Positions 1-9,087 of a stretch of DNA of 64,000 nt are shown piece by piece. Under the pieces are notes generated by a model, which made no database searches, was not told the DNA's origin, and saw only the letters and a program-made list of their open reading frames with translations. Position numbers and translations under genes: made by a program. Each line of letters begins with the position of its first letter. Position 1 is the first letter of the stretch. Where the stretch lies: assembly GCF_009828025.1 (NCBI RefSeq), contig NZ_WTYA01000001.1:248001-312000 (forward strand), given 5' to 3'. This stretch comes from Qipengyuania algicida. GTDB lineage: Bacteria > Pseudomonadota > Alphaproteobacteria > Sphingomonadales > Sphingomonadaceae.

Positions 1-1
1 C

Positions 2-193
2 GGAGCGACTGCGCGCGGTGCGCTATCGGCCAGCGCACTGGCGACCGAAGATGACCGGCTGACCTTGAGCATCGCCGAAGATCATGCCGCGCTGGCGGTC
101 TATCCGGTGATCAAGGACTTGGCTAACCTGGCGTTCCGGCTGGACCGGGAACCACATATCGAGATCAGCGCCGGCGTGCAGGAAGACATCTGA
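2..193 (+). CDS. C-terminal end of an unidentified protein (partial)
   Basis: An open frame enters from the left edge and stops with TGA at 191-193, giving the last 63 residues of a protein. The end of the translation is soluble and mixed-charge, closing with HIEISAGVQEDI. I do not recognise the family, and no motif or membrane segment is visible in this fragment. It converges on the decayed MarR-type gene, with only 11 bases between the two stop codons. That tight spacing and the protein-like composition support a real gene end, but the function cannot be judged from this piece. Confidence 0.5.
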   Translation, partial: GATARGALSASALATEDDRLTLSIAEDHAALAVYPVIKDLANLAFRLDREPHIEISAGVQEDI

Positions 194-204
194 GTGGTCC
201 CCTC

Positions 205-1191
205 TCAGACCGGCGTTGCAATCCCTGAGCCCAGTCGATCGAAATTGCGTGCCATCGCCTCAGCGGTGCGATCGGACAAGGCAATGAACACGCGGCGGCG
301 GTCCTCCCCATCCTCTTCGCGCACCAGCAGCCCGGCTTCGACCATCTGCGCGATTCAGCGCAAAGCCATCGTCGCCGGAACCGCTGCGGCGATACACAGC
401 GTGGATGCGGACACACGCTTGTGCTCGGCGCGCGCGGCCGTCAGGTCGAGCAGCATATCCCATGCCGGATCGGCAAACAGCTCAGCGCCGAGAAGTTCAT
501 CGCGCAAACGGCGCTGGGCGATGATCTGCCGGACCAGCCGCGGATCGGGCAGCGGCGGGCGGGCATGGCGCCGTTGATTCTGCGCGTCGTGTGACATAGC
601 ACGATAGGAGAGACTGGATGCCGCCAACCTCTCGCCTTGGTCCTCCATATCGCTTTCAGACGAAATACCCTCGAGCCGCGCCGCCAGCCGCCCGACTTCC
701 TGCGTGAGCTTGAGCAGGGTCGAACGGTCCTGCGGGTCCAATTCACGCAGACGGCGCCCCGGCATTCGTGTCAGCGCCTCACCCAGCGCGACCAGCCGTT
801 CGGCACGGCTCGGCCTGACCAGCAGGATCGGTCTGGACCATTCGAGGCAGGCGAACACGTCATCGAGCGCATCGTGCGAGGTGGCCACCACGAGTTGCGC
901 GCCGGAGCGTCTGGCCCGCTCATCAAGGCGCAACAGCGCCACGTATTTCGAAGCATCGAGGGATGGTCAATCGACCAGCACCACGCCGCCGAGGACTCCC
1001 GCATCTGCGTCCACCAGCGTGCGGAGCGAGAGCCCCGCAGTCGGCACGAGCCCCGCGCTGCGCGCATCCTCCGCCATGATCGCGAGAGTTTCGGAACTAT
1101 CCCCAAAAAGCGACACCGTTACAGCGAGTTGCGAGAGCCATGAGCCCTCTTCTTACACCGCGTCATCGCATCGATAGGCAGCCTGCGCCAT
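205..1191 (-). pseudogene. Decayed MarR-type winged-helix regulator with three in-frame stops
   Basis: One continuous minus-strand frame of 329 codons runs from an ATG at 1191 to TGA at 205-207 and is broken by TAA at 1153-1155, TGA at 967-969 and TGA at 355-357. No frameshift is needed. The last third reads like a MarR winged helix: a helical stretch (RRLRDELLGAELFADPAWDM), then a recognition-helix region and wing (GLLVREEDGEDRRRVFIALS) near the end. The 355-357 stop sits after MALR, where such proteins usually have Trp, fitting a TGG-to-TGA change. The N-terminal half looks like a degenerate receiver-type alpha/beta domain (inference). TGA is a normal stop in neighbouring genes, so recoding is unlikely. 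The gene is probably dead, although internal starts could still give fragments. Confidence 0.75.
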
Positions 1192-1285
1192 GCGTGTTCC
1201 CCCTTGTTTCACAGAGAACAAAAGTCGAATGAGTCAAGAATGAGTACAGCAGAATCCTCCCGCCATTCGGGCGGTCCGTGAGGAC

Positions 1286-2587
1286 TCAATCCATGAACGG
1301 GTCGCGCACCAGGATCGTGTCTTCACGTTCGGGACTGGTCGAAATCAGCGCAACCGGTGTTTCGATCAATTCTTGGACGCGGCTGATATATTTGATCGCC
1401 TGCGCGGGCAGATCGGCCCAGCTGCGCGCACCCGCCGTGGTCTCGCGCCAGCCTTCCATTTCCTCGTAGATCGGCTCGACCGCGGCCTGATCGGCAGCGT
1501 GGGAAGGCAAATAGTCGAGAATCTTGCCGCGCAGCCGATAGCCGGTGCAGATCTTCACCATATCGAAGCCGTCGAGCACGTCGAGCTTGGTCAGCGCGAT
1601 CCCGGTGACGCCGCTGATCGCGCAGCTCTGGCGCACCAGCACCGCATCGAACCAGCCGCAGCGGCGCTTGCGCCCGGTGACGGTGCCGAATTCATGACCC
1701 CGCTCGCCCAGCTTCTGTCCGATCTCATCATCGAGCTCGGTCGGAAACGGACCGCTGCCGACGCGGGTGGTGTAAGCCTTGACAATTCCCAGCACGAAAC
1801 CGGTTGCGCCAGGCCCCAGCCCCGATCCGCTGGCAGCAGTGCCGCTGACGGTGTTGGAGCTGGTCACGAAGGGATAGGTGCCGTGATCGACATCGAGCAG
1901 CACGCCCTGCGCGCCTTCGAACAGGATGCGCGCGCCTGCCTTGCGCACCTTCTTCAGGCGCTTCCACACCGGCTGGGCGAAGCGCAGCACGAAGGGCGCA
2001 ATTTCGCGCAGTTCGGCTAGCAGAGCCTCGCGGTCCACAGGCGGCTGGTCGAACCCGGCACGCAGCGCGTCATGATGCGCACATAGCCGGTCAAGCTGGG
2101 GTTCGAGAGAGCCGTCCTCGTCGTCGAGATAGGCCAGGTCGCACACACGGATTGCGCGGCGCCCCACTTTGTCCTCGTAAGCCGGGCCGATGCCCCGCCC
2201 GGTAGTGCCGATCTTGCCAGCACCCGCTGCGCTTTCACGCAAACCATCGAGATCGCGATGCAGCGGCAGGATCAGCGCGCAATTGTCCGCAATAGCGAAA
2301 TTGTCGTCGGTGATCGACACGCCCTGACCCTCGAGCTTCTCGATCTCGGCCTTGAGCGCCCAGGGGTCGAGCACCACGCCATTGCCGATAATCGACAATG
2401 TGCCGGTGACAATGCCAGAGGGCAGCAGCGAGAGCTTGTAGGTGGTGTTGCCCACCACCAGCGTGTGTCCGGCATTATGGCCGCCCTGAAACCGCACCAC
2501 TGCATCGGCGCGCGCGGCGAGCCAGTCGACGATCTTGCCTTTGCCTTCGTCGCCCCATTGGGCCCCGATCACGGTTACATTGGCCAC
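1286..2587 (-). CDS. purA: Adenylosuccinate synthetase
   Basis: PurA joins IMP and aspartate using GTP to make adenylosuccinate, the first committed step to AMP. The 433-residue product has the expected length. The N-terminal GTP-binding motif GDEGKGK lies at about residues 12-18, GGHNAGHT follows near residue 38, then [14 protein letters not shown], and the C-terminal [10 protein letters not shown] element is present. I chose the GTG at 2587 because it gives the conserved start (M/V)[14 protein letters not shown] and has AGGA about nine bases upstream; the longer ATG frame adds nine unconserved residues. It is divergent from the aldo/keto reductase and stands apart from hisZ, which is often a closer neighbour in related genomes. 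Confidence 0.97.
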   Translation of the reverse strand: MANVTVIGAQWGDEGKGKIVDWLAARADAVVRFQGGHNAGHTLVVGNTTYKLSLLPSGIVTGTLSIIGNGVVLDPWALKAEIEKLEGQGVSITDDNFAIADNCALILPLHRDLDGLRESAAGAGKIGTTGRGIGPAYEDKVGRRAIRVCDLAYLDDEDGSLEPQLDRLCAHHDALRAGFDQPPVDREALLAELREIAPFVLRFAQPVWKRLKKVRKAGARILFEGAQGVLLDVDHGTYPFVTSSNTVSGTAASGSGLGPGATGFVLGIVKAYTTRVGSGPFPTELDDEIGQKLGERGHEFGTVTGRKRRCGWFDAVLVRQSCAISGVTGIALTKLDVLDGFDMVKICTGYRLRGKILDYLPSHAADQAAVEPIYEEMEGWRETTAGARSWADLPAQAIKYISRVQELIETPVALISTSPEREDTILVRDPFMD

Positions 2588-2712
2588 GGAAATTCCTATC
2601 TTCCATTCGCACAAACGGGGCGGGCGTTAGGCTCGCATGCATTCCAACACAAGCGCCATGGCTTGGGAAACTGCACAAAGGCTCGATCATTGAGTCCGAA
2701 AAGGAGAAATTT

Positions 2713-3525
2713 GTGACCGATTACCCCACCCTCACCTTGAACGACAATCGCGCCCTGCCCCAGCTCGGATTCGGAACCTGGCAGATCGACGATGACAAAG
2801 CCGCCGATGCGGTGCGCACCGCGCTCGATGTCGGATACCAGATGGTCGACACCGCTGCCATCTACCAAAACGAGCGCGGCGTGGGCGACGGACTGAAGGA
2901 TGCCAGCGTGTTTCTGCAGACTAAGATCTGGAATGAAAGCCAAGGCTACGATCGCACGTTGAAGGCAGCGGACAAATGCCTCGACCGGCTCGGACGCGAC
3001 CATGTCGATATGCTGCTGATCCATTGGCCCTGCCCCGGCAAGGATCTGTACGTGGAAACATGGAAGGCGCTGATCGAGCTGCGCGATTTGGGCAAAGCCA
3101 AATCGATTGGCGTGTCGAACTTCCGCGCGGAGGACCTTCGCCGGATCATCGACGAAACCGGCGTGACCCCCGCGCTTAACCAGATCGAGTTGCATCCCAG
3201 CTTCCAGCAGCGCGAATTGCGCAAACTCCACGAAGAACTGGGCATCATTACCCAGAGCTGGTCCCCGCTGGGCCAGGGCGGCGGGATGGACAACCCTGCA
3301 ATCAAGCAGATCGCTGAAGAAACCGGTCGTCCGGCAAGCGCAGTCATCCTGCGCTGGCATCTCCAGCATGGTCTGAGCACGATCCCCAAAGCATCCAGCA
3401 GGGCGCATATCGAAGCCAACTTCGAAGCTCTGGCCTTCTCCCTGACCGATGAGCAGATGGGCAAGATCGACGATCTTGACGACAAGGGTGGCCGCATGGG
3501 GCCCGATCCGTCGGACATGGACTGA
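2713..3525 (+). CDS. Aldo/keto reductase, 2,5-diketo-gluconate reductase type
   Basis: This is a 270-residue NADPH-dependent aldo/keto reductase expected to reduce small aldehydes or ketones in the cytoplasm; the true substrate is unknown. The family signature LPQLGFGTWQ is near the start, and the tetrad is visible as Asp in DVGYQMVDTA, Tyr in AIYQNE, Lys in TKIWNE and His in LLIHWP. The cofactor-binding segment STIPKASS is near residue 225. The start is a GTG preceded by a strong AAGGAG. It is divergent from purA, so the 125-base gap between them probably carries both promoters. Confidence 0.92.
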   Translation: MTDYPTLTLNDNRALPQLGFGTWQIDDDKAADAVRTALDVGYQMVDTAAIYQNERGVGDGLKDASVFLQTKIWNESQGYDRTLKAADKCLDRLGRDHVDMLLIHWPCPGKDLYVETWKALIELRDLGKAKSIGVSNFRAEDLRRIIDETGVTPALNQIELHPSFQQRELRKLHEELGIITQSWSPLGQGGGMDNPAIKQIAEETGRPASAVILRWHLQHGLSTIPKASSRAHIEANFEALAFSLTDEQMGKIDDLDDKGGRMGPDPSDMD

Positions 3526-3591
3526 CCGGTTGACTGTATTACAACAATATGACACTTGGGCGGCTTCCAGAACCAAAACAGGGAGTCGCCC

Positions 3592-4668
3592 GTGTCCATT
3601 GTTCTCGCCATACTCGCCGCCGCCACCTCGCCGGTAGCCACCGCCAATCCGCAGACCCAGGTCGCGCAGGCGGTCGATATTGGCGATACCGCGGCGCGAA
3701 AGCGCGGCGACCGCAGCCATGTGCTGGTGCTGGGCACGGCACATTTGTCGCATTTGCCGAAGACGTTCGACACAGCGCGGCTAAAGCCACTGCTCGACAA
3801 GCTTGCAAAATGGGACCCGCAAAGCATCACGGTTGAAGGTATTTCCGGCGAGCAATGCGATTACCTGCGCAGCTATGAATTCGCTTACCCCGGCACTGCA
3901 GAGGATTATTGTCCCGATACGCTGGCTGCGCGCGAGGCGCTTAGGGTGACGGGGCCTGAGGCGGAGAAAGCGGTTCTCGCGCTTTTGAAGCACAAGGATC
4001 ATACGCCGGCCGAGCGACGCAGGATAGCCGGGCTGTTCCTGGCTATCGGTGAACCGGAGTCGGCGATGCTCCAGTGGGAGCAATTGCCGAAGTCCGAACA
4101 GCACGCGGATGAAAACCTGCCCGAAGCGCAGGTGGCAAGGCTCGAGAAGGAGGCGCGTTACCGCAATGAGAACGTATCCATAGCAGTCGCGCTCGGCGTA
4201 AAGCTTGGGCTCGACCGCATCTATCGGGTGGACGATCATACCGGTGATCGTGCCGGCGTGGTGGCCGACGAAAAAGCCTATGACCGCGAACTGCCGTTGA
4301 TCTGGAAAAGCAAGCTGCTCGACCAGCGCATCGCACAGGACGATGCCAAGGAAAAGGTAATGCTAGCCGGTGGCTCTGTTATCGACTGGTATCGCGACCT
4401 CAATTCGCCCGCCAACGCACGGCTGGCGATGGAAACCGATTTCGGCGCGGCTGCGGGCAGCACGAAATATCCCGCCACGGGCCGCGCCTATCTCGCCTAT
4501 TGGGAAACGCGCAACCTGCGGATTGCCGCCAATATCCGCGAAGTTCTCGGATCGGGCGGACGTGTGCTGTCGATCATCGGCGCATCGCACAAGCCCTATC
4601 TCGAACGCTATCTCGGCATGACCAGCGACGTCGTGATCGACAATGTCGAAAAAGTGCTTACCGATTGA
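3592..4668 (+). CDS. Secreted DUF5694-like protein
   Basis: This 358-residue protein has a cleavable signal peptide (VSIVLAILAAATSPVATA). An early VLVLGTAHLSHLP block followed by DPQSITVEGISGEQCDYL is typical of the DUF5694 group, which is distantly like TraB/GumN proteins. A second conserved-looking block, SIIGASHKPYLERYL, is near the C terminus. The catalytic activity is unknown. I chose GTG 3592 because GGGAG lies about seven bases upstream and this start leads straight into the signal peptide, whereas the longer frame would put polar residues before it. It lies 66 bases after the aldo/keto reductase and just before trhO, so co-transcription is possible. Confidence 0.72.
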   Translation: MSIVLAILAAATSPVATANPQTQVAQAVDIGDTAARKRGDRSHVLVLGTAHLSHLPKTFDTARLKPLLDKLAKWDPQSITVEGISGEQCDYLRSYEFAYPGTAEDYCPDTLAAREALRVTGPEAEKAVLALLKHKDHTPAERRRIAGLFLAIGEPESAMLQWEQLPKSEQHADENLPEAQVARLEKEARYRNENVSIAVALGVKLGLDRIYRVDDHTGDRAGVVADEKAYDRELPLIWKSKLLDQRIAQDDAKEKVMLAGGSVIDWYRDLNSPANARLAMETDFGAAAGSTKYPATGRAYLAYWETRNLRIAANIREVLGSGGRVLSIIGASHKPYLERYLGMTSDVVIDNVEKVLTD

Positions 4669-4700
4669 TCGATGCCGAGCGCCGCTGCTAGGGGAGCGCG

Positions 4701-5654
4701 GTGACCCAGCCCCTCCCCTATCGCGTCGCCGCGCTATACCAGTTTACCCGTTTCGACGATCCAGCGGCTCTGCGCGCGCCGCTGCTCTACGTTAGTGATG
4801 CGGCGGACGTACGCGGCACCCTGCTGCTGGCGCATGAGGGTATCAACGGGACCATCGCGGGCAGCGGTGCGGGCATTGAGGCAGTGCTCGAACACATCCG
4901 CAAACTTCCCGGATGCGCCGCGATCGAGGTTAAGGAATCGCGCGCCGCCACTATGCCGTTCCACAGGATGAAGGTGCGGCTCAAGAAAGAGATCGTGACC
5001 ATGGGGCAGCCCGATCTCGATCCGCTGCAAGGCGTCGGCACCTATGTCTCGCCGCGGGACTGGAACGCGCTGATCAGCGATCCCGAGACTATCGTGATCG
5101 ACACGCGCAACGATTACGAGGTCGCCATTGGCAGCTTTGCCGGAGCAGAAAACCCGGAAACCGCCAGCTTTCGAGAATTTCCCGAATGGTTTCGCGCACG
5201 CCGCGCCGCCATCGAAGCCGAGGGCAAGGTGCCGAAGATCGCAATGTTCTGCACCGGCGGCATCCGCTGCGAAAAATCCACCGCTTTCGCCCGGGCCGAA
5301 GGGGTTGACGAGGTCTATCACCTCAAGGGCGGGATACTGAACTATCTCGAACACGTACCCGAGCGCGAGAGCCTGTGGCAGGGCGAATGCTTCGTGTTCG
5401 ACGAGCGTGTGAGCGTTGGCCACGGACTTGCGCTGGGAAGCCACACGCTCTGCCGCGCCTGCCGAATGCCGCTGAGCGAAGAGGATATGCACTCGGAGCA
5501 CTATGTCGAGGGCGTCTCGTGTCACCATTGTTACGAAACCCGCACCGACGAGCAACGCGCGCGCTATGCCGAGCGGCAGCGGCAGGCCCGCTTGGCGGCG
5601 CGGCAGGGCGAGGAGCATATCGGGCGCAGGCTCGATCGTCAGGCCGATGGCTGA
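4701..5654 (+). CDS. trhO: tRNA uridine(34) hydroxylase, rhodanese-related
   Basis: TrhO (YceA/UPF0176 family) hydroxylates uridine 34 of certain tRNAs on the way to 5-methoxy or 5-oxyacetyl uridine, tuning wobble decoding. The 317-residue protein has the N-terminal ferredoxin-like region with [13 protein letters not shown], then a rhodanese domain with [12 protein letters not shown] and the active-site loop [10 protein letters not shown] (Cys about residue 184). The C-terminal tail has two Cys-x-x-Cys pairs (CRAC and CHHC), usual for the family and possibly metal-binding. The GTG start follows AGGGGAG. Its last eight bases overlap the downstream GST gene, which suggests translational coupling. 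Confidence 0.93.
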   Translation: MTQPLPYRVAALYQFTRFDDPAALRAPLLYVSDAADVRGTLLLAHEGINGTIAGSGAGIEAVLEHIRKLPGCAAIEVKESRAATMPFHRMKVRLKKEIVTMGQPDLDPLQGVGTYVSPRDWNALISDPETIVIDTRNDYEVAIGSFAGAENPETASFREFPEWFRARRAAIEAEGKVPKIAMFCTGGIRCEKSTAFARAEGVDEVYHLKGGILNYLEHVPERESLWQGECFVFDERVSVGHGLALGSHTLCRACRMPLSEEDMHSEHYVEGVSCHHCYETRTDEQRARYAERQRQARLAARQGEEHIGRRLDRQADG

Positions 5655-6255
5655 GGCAGTGCTCTACAGCTTCCGCCGCTGCCCCTATGCGATGCGCGCG
5701 CGCATGGCGCTGCACGTCAGCGGTGCGCGATACGAACACCGTGAGGTCGTGCTGCGGGATAAACCCGCCGAGATGGTCGATGTGTCGCCCAAGGCCACCG
5801 TCCCGGTGTTCGTGACCGAAAGCGGCGTAGTCATCGACGAAAGCCTCGACATCATGCGCTGGGCTTTGGCTGAAAACGATCCCGAAAGCTGGCTGGAGCG
5901 GGACGATCCAGCACTGATCGCTGCCAATGACGGCCCGTTCAAGCATCATCTCGACCGCTACAAATACGCCACGCGCTATGACGATGTGGATCCGGACGAT
6001 CACCGCGCGGAAGCGCTTGGGCTGTTGCGCATCCTCGAACAGCGTCTCGCCAGTTCACCCTATCTGTGTGGAGCGCACCGCGGCCTTGCCGACATCGCGA
6101 TCTTCCCCTTCGTCCGCCAGTTCGCCAACACCGACCGCGGGTGGTTCGATGCGCAGGACATTTCCGCTGTGCAGCAATGGCTTGCCAGGCTCATCGGATC
6201 GGATCTGTTCGCCAGCATCATGACGAAGCACGAACCGTGGAAATCGGACGCCTAA
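5647..6255 (+). CDS. Glutathione S-transferase family protein
   Basis: This 202-residue cytosolic protein has an N-terminal thioredoxin-fold domain and a helical C-terminal domain. The sequence [11 protein letters not shown] places a Cys at residue 12 in a CPYA context, as in omega-like or glutaredoxin-2-like GSTs, which use Cys rather than Ser or Tyr. The cis-Pro element KATVPVF and the DESLDIM helix fit the glutathione site. The substrate is unknown. The ATG at 5647 overlaps the trhO end. The gene converges on hisZ, and its TAA shares bases with the hisZ stop codon. Confidence 0.88.
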   Translation: MAEAVLYSFRRCPYAMRARMALHVSGARYEHREVVLRDKPAEMVDVSPKATVPVFVTESGVVIDESLDIMRWALAENDPESWLERDDPALIAANDGPFKHHLDRYKYATRYDDVDPDDHRAEALGLLRILEQRLASSPYLCGAHRGLADIAIFPFVRQFANTDRGWFDAQDISAVQQWLARLIGSDLFASIMTKHEPWKSDA

Positions 6256-7370
6256 AGCGGCTGCGCCTCGGTTTCGTCCAGCCGGTGCGTGCAGCCCAGC
6301 GCGCGCGGATCTTCCTCGCCGGTGATCGCCGCCACGGTCCGCCAGCCGAGCGCGCGCAGGCGGCGTGCAGCCTCTCGGTCATGGCCGGTCGGCAGGAACA
6401 GCGTATCACGCACAGGTGTTTCGATGCCCAGAGCTTCGAGCAGCGGCTCGATATAGAGCGAAAATCCAACCGCCGGTTCTTCCGTGCCGCGAATCGTATA
6501 GGTCCCACCGCGCCCCACCGCGCCACGCGCGCCCTCGGCATAGAGGGTGAAGCCGATCCAGCTCTGGTATTCGAAGCCATGCAGTTCTGTGGGATCGAGG
6601 GTCACTCGCACGCCCTCGCCTAACTGCTCACCGATGGCGCGCACGCCTTCGAGCCGACTGGCCAGCACGCCTCCTGCATCGAGCGCCGCCAGCTTCTCAA
6701 ACGCTTCATCGAGCGGTCCGGCGGCATAGAGTAGCGGGAGGTAGTCGGCGCCGCCTGCATCGGCCAATCCGCCGGCATCCTTCATGTCCAATTCGCGTCG
6801 CACCGCTGCAATCTTGTCAGGTGCAAGCGGCAAGGCCTTGTCGGCCAGCGCATCGACCAGATCGGGCAGCGTGAAATCGACCGAAATTCCGGTCAGCCCG
6901 GCGCCTTCCAGCGCGGCAACCGCCAGTGCAACGGCCTCGCTTGCCGCCGCCACGCTGCCGCTGCCAATCAGTTCGGCGCCCATCTGCAAGCGCTGGCGCG
7001 CAGGGTCGAGCTGGTCGGCACGGATGGTTGCGACTTCCCCGGCATAGCACAGCCGCAGCGGGCGCGGCGCATCGGCCAGTGCAGTCGCCGCGATCCGCCC
7101 GATCTGCACCGTCATGTCGCTGCGCAAGGCGAGCGTCCTGAGGCTGGCTGGATCGGTAAAGCGGAACATGCGGCGCGGCGTCACCCCGTCCATGCGGCTC
7201 GCCAGCGAATGCTCGAATTCGACCAGCGGTGGGCGCACGCGGTCATACCCATGCGCGTCCATTGCATCGAGCACGGAGCGCATGATGCGGGTCATGGTAG
7301 CCGCTTCTTGCGGCAGGGCATCGGCCAGCCCTTCGGGCAGGAGATCGTCGGCTGTGTGCTTTGCAGTCAT
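6252..7370 (-). CDS. hisZ: ATP phosphoribosyltransferase regulatory subunit
   Basis: HisZ is a catalytically inactive paralogue of histidyl-tRNA synthetase that associates with short-form HisG and makes it feedback-sensitive to histidine in the first step of histidine synthesis. The 372-residue protein begins like a class II synthetase core: LPEGLADALPQEAATM, RPPLVEFEHSL, the motif-2-like FRFTDPASLRTLALRSDMT, and a Gly-rich RGAVGRGGTY segment. It ends after a short tail without the anticodon-binding domain of HisS. It starts 28 bases after serA, consistent with a serC-serA-hisZ operon. No hisG is in the window. Confidence 0.92.
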   Translation of the reverse strand: MTAKHTADDLLPEGLADALPQEAATMTRIMRSVLDAMDAHGYDRVRPPLVEFEHSLASRMDGVTPRRMFRFTDPASLRTLALRSDMTVQIGRIAATALADAPRPLRLCYAGEVATIRADQLDPARQRLQMGAELIGSGSVAAASEAVALAVAALEGAGLTGISVDFTLPDLVDALADKALPLAPDKIAAVRRELDMKDAGGLADAGGADYLPLLYAAGPLDEAFEKLAALDAGGVLASRLEGVRAIGEQLGEGVRVTLDPTELHGFEYQSWIGFTLYAEGARGAVGRGGTYTIRGTEEPAVGFSLYIEPLLEALGIETPVRDTLFLPTGHDREAARRLRALGWRTVAAITGEEDPRALGCTHRLDETEAQPL

Positions 7371-7398
7371 AGCGCCCGGTCCCCTGCCCGATGGCGGC

Positions 7399-8982
7399 TC
7401 AGAAGGCCAGTGGCTTGACGAGTTTGACGTCCTGCAATGCGCAAGCCTGCTTGACCACGCTTTCGGGAATCGGTTGATCGACGCTCAGCAGCAGCACCGC
7501 CTCGCCCCCGGTCTCACGGCGACCAAGGTGGAAGGTGCCGATGTTGATCCCCGCCTCACCCAACAGCGAACCGATCCGGCCGATGAAGCCGGGCGCGTCC
7601 TCGTTGACGATGTAAAGCATGTGGCCGGTCAGTTCAGCCTCGATCCGGACGCCGAAGATTTCGACCAGGCGCGGCGCGTCGCTACCGAACAGCGTGCCTG
7701 CAACCGAACGGTCGCCGTTCTCGGTGCCGACGGTGACGCGCAGCAGCGTGTTGTAAGCACCCTCGCGCTGGTGGCGGATCGAGCGCACGTCCAGTCCGCG
7801 CTCCTTGGCGAGAAACGGCGCATTGACCATGTTCACCGTGTCCGAATACTGCCGCATCAGCCCGGCAAGCACCGCGCCTTCGATCGGCTTGCCCGACAGC
7901 TCTGCCGCCGCGCCTTCGCGCTCGATCGCAATGCTGGTGAGATTGCCGTGCGCGAGCTGGCCGACGAGGCTGCCGAGGCTTTCGGCAAGCTTCATATAGG
8001 GTTTCAGCTTGGGCGCTTCCTCGGCGCTCAGGCTCGGCATGTTGAGCGCATTTGTGACCCCGCCATTGACCAGATAATCGGCCATCTGCTCGGCCACCTG
8101 CAGCGCCACATTGACCTGCGCTTCGGTGGTCGAGGCACCGAGATGCGGCGTGCAGATGAAATTGGGCTTGCCGAACAGCGGGCTGCCCTTGGCCGGTTCG
8201 GTCTTGAACACGTCCAGCGCCGCACCCGCGATGTGGCCCGAGTCGAGCAAATCGCCCAGCGCCTCTTCGTCGATCAGCCCGCCGCGCGCGCAGTTGACGA
8301 TGCGCACGCCCTGCTTGGTCTTGGCGAGGTTTTCGCGGCTGAGGATATTGCGCGTCTCGTCGGTCAGCGGGGTATGCAGGGTGATGAAATCGGCCCGTGC
8401 GAGCAGATCGTCGAGATTGACCTTCTCGACCCCGATTTCGACCGCGCGCTCAGGCGTCAGGAAGGGATCATAGGCGATCACCTTCATCCGCACGCCCTGT
8501 GCGCGGGCCGCGACGATCGAGCCGATGTTGCCCGCTCCGATCAGCCCCAGCGTCTTGCCGGTCACCTCAACGCCCATGAACGCGTTCTTCGGCCATTCGC
8601 CCGCCTGAGTGCGGGTGTTCGCCTCCGGGATCTGGCGCGCGAGTGCAAAGATCATCGCGATGGCGTGTTCGGCGGTGGTGATCGAATTGCCGAAAGGCGT
8701 GTTCATCACCACCACGCCCTTAGCCGAAGCAGCCGGGATATCGACATTGTCGACACCGATTCCAGCGCGGCCGATGACCTTGAGATTGGTTGCAGCATCG
8801 AGGATGGCGGCCGTCACCTTGGTCGAGGAGCGGATCGCGAGGCCATCATAGTCGCCGATGCGGGCGGCAAGTTCTTCAGGCGTTTCGCCGGTAATTACGT
8901 CGACATCGCAGCCGCGCTCTTCGAAAATGCGTGCGGCGTTAGGGTCCATTTTGTCGCTGATAAGGACTTTGGGTTTGGTCAT
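7399..8982 (-). CDS. serA: D-3-phosphoglycerate dehydrogenase
   Basis: SerA oxidises 3-phosphoglycerate to 3-phosphohydroxypyruvate, the entry to serine synthesis. The 527-residue product is the long form. The Rossmann motif GLIGAGNIGSIVAARAQG is near residue 145, a catalytic Arg lies in NCARGGLIDE, and His lies in CTPHLGAST. An intervening substrate-binding (ASB) domain follows, and then a C-terminal ACT domain (GHMLYIVNEDAPGFIGRIG), the usual site of serine feedback control. It lies 105 bases downstream of serC on the same strand, and this gap contains a strong hairpin. Confidence 0.97.
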   Translation of the reverse strand: MTKPKVLISDKMDPNAARIFEERGCDVDVITGETPEELAARIGDYDGLAIRSSTKVTAAILDAATNLKVIGRAGIGVDNVDIPAASAKGVVVMNTPFGNSITTAEHAIAMIFALARQIPEANTRTQAGEWPKNAFMGVEVTGKTLGLIGAGNIGSIVAARAQGVRMKVIAYDPFLTPERAVEIGVEKVNLDDLLARADFITLHTPLTDETRNILSRENLAKTKQGVRIVNCARGGLIDEEALGDLLDSGHIAGAALDVFKTEPAKGSPLFGKPNFICTPHLGASTTEAQVNVALQVAEQMADYLVNGGVTNALNMPSLSAEEAPKLKPYMKLAESLGSLVGQLAHGNLTSIAIEREGAAAELSGKPIEGAVLAGLMRQYSDTVNMVNAPFLAKERGLDVRSIRHQREGAYNTLLRVTVGTENGDRSVAGTLFGSDAPRLVEIFGVRIEAELTGHMLYIVNEDAPGFIGRIGSLLGEAGINIGTFHLGRRETGGEAVLLLSVDQPIPESVVKQACALQDVKLVKPLAF

Positions 8983-9057
8983 GGATAATTCCTAAAATTC
9001 GGGTGCAGGCCCAGCGCAGGCTGGGACCTTATGCATGGATTACATCTGGGCCGATGG

Positions 9058-9081
9058 AGGCCCCGTCCGTTGGCGGGGCCT
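9058..9081 (-). other. Hairpin between serC and serA
   Basis: The 105-base serC-serA gap contains a perfect 8-bp stem, AGGCCCCG against CGGGGCCT, with an 8-base loop (9058-9065 and 9074-9081). A smaller CCCAGC/GCTGGG hairpin lies nearer serA at about 9010-9025. No T-tract follows on the minus strand, so it is not a classic intrinsic terminator. It could stabilise the serC message, cause partial termination, or be passive. Seen directly; its role is inference. Confidence 0.45.
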
Positions 9082-9087
9082 TGGCTC

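Noticed and set aside
205..1191. TGA recoding (selenocysteine or Trp) in the MarR-type gene
   Set aside because: A TAA also interrupts the frame, TGA is the usual stop elsewhere, and no SECIS-like hairpin stands out after the TGA codons.
7114..8988. Very long plus-strand open frame opposite serA
   Set aside because: serA is strongly supported on the minus strand. The antisense translation has no motif and arises from high third-position GC.
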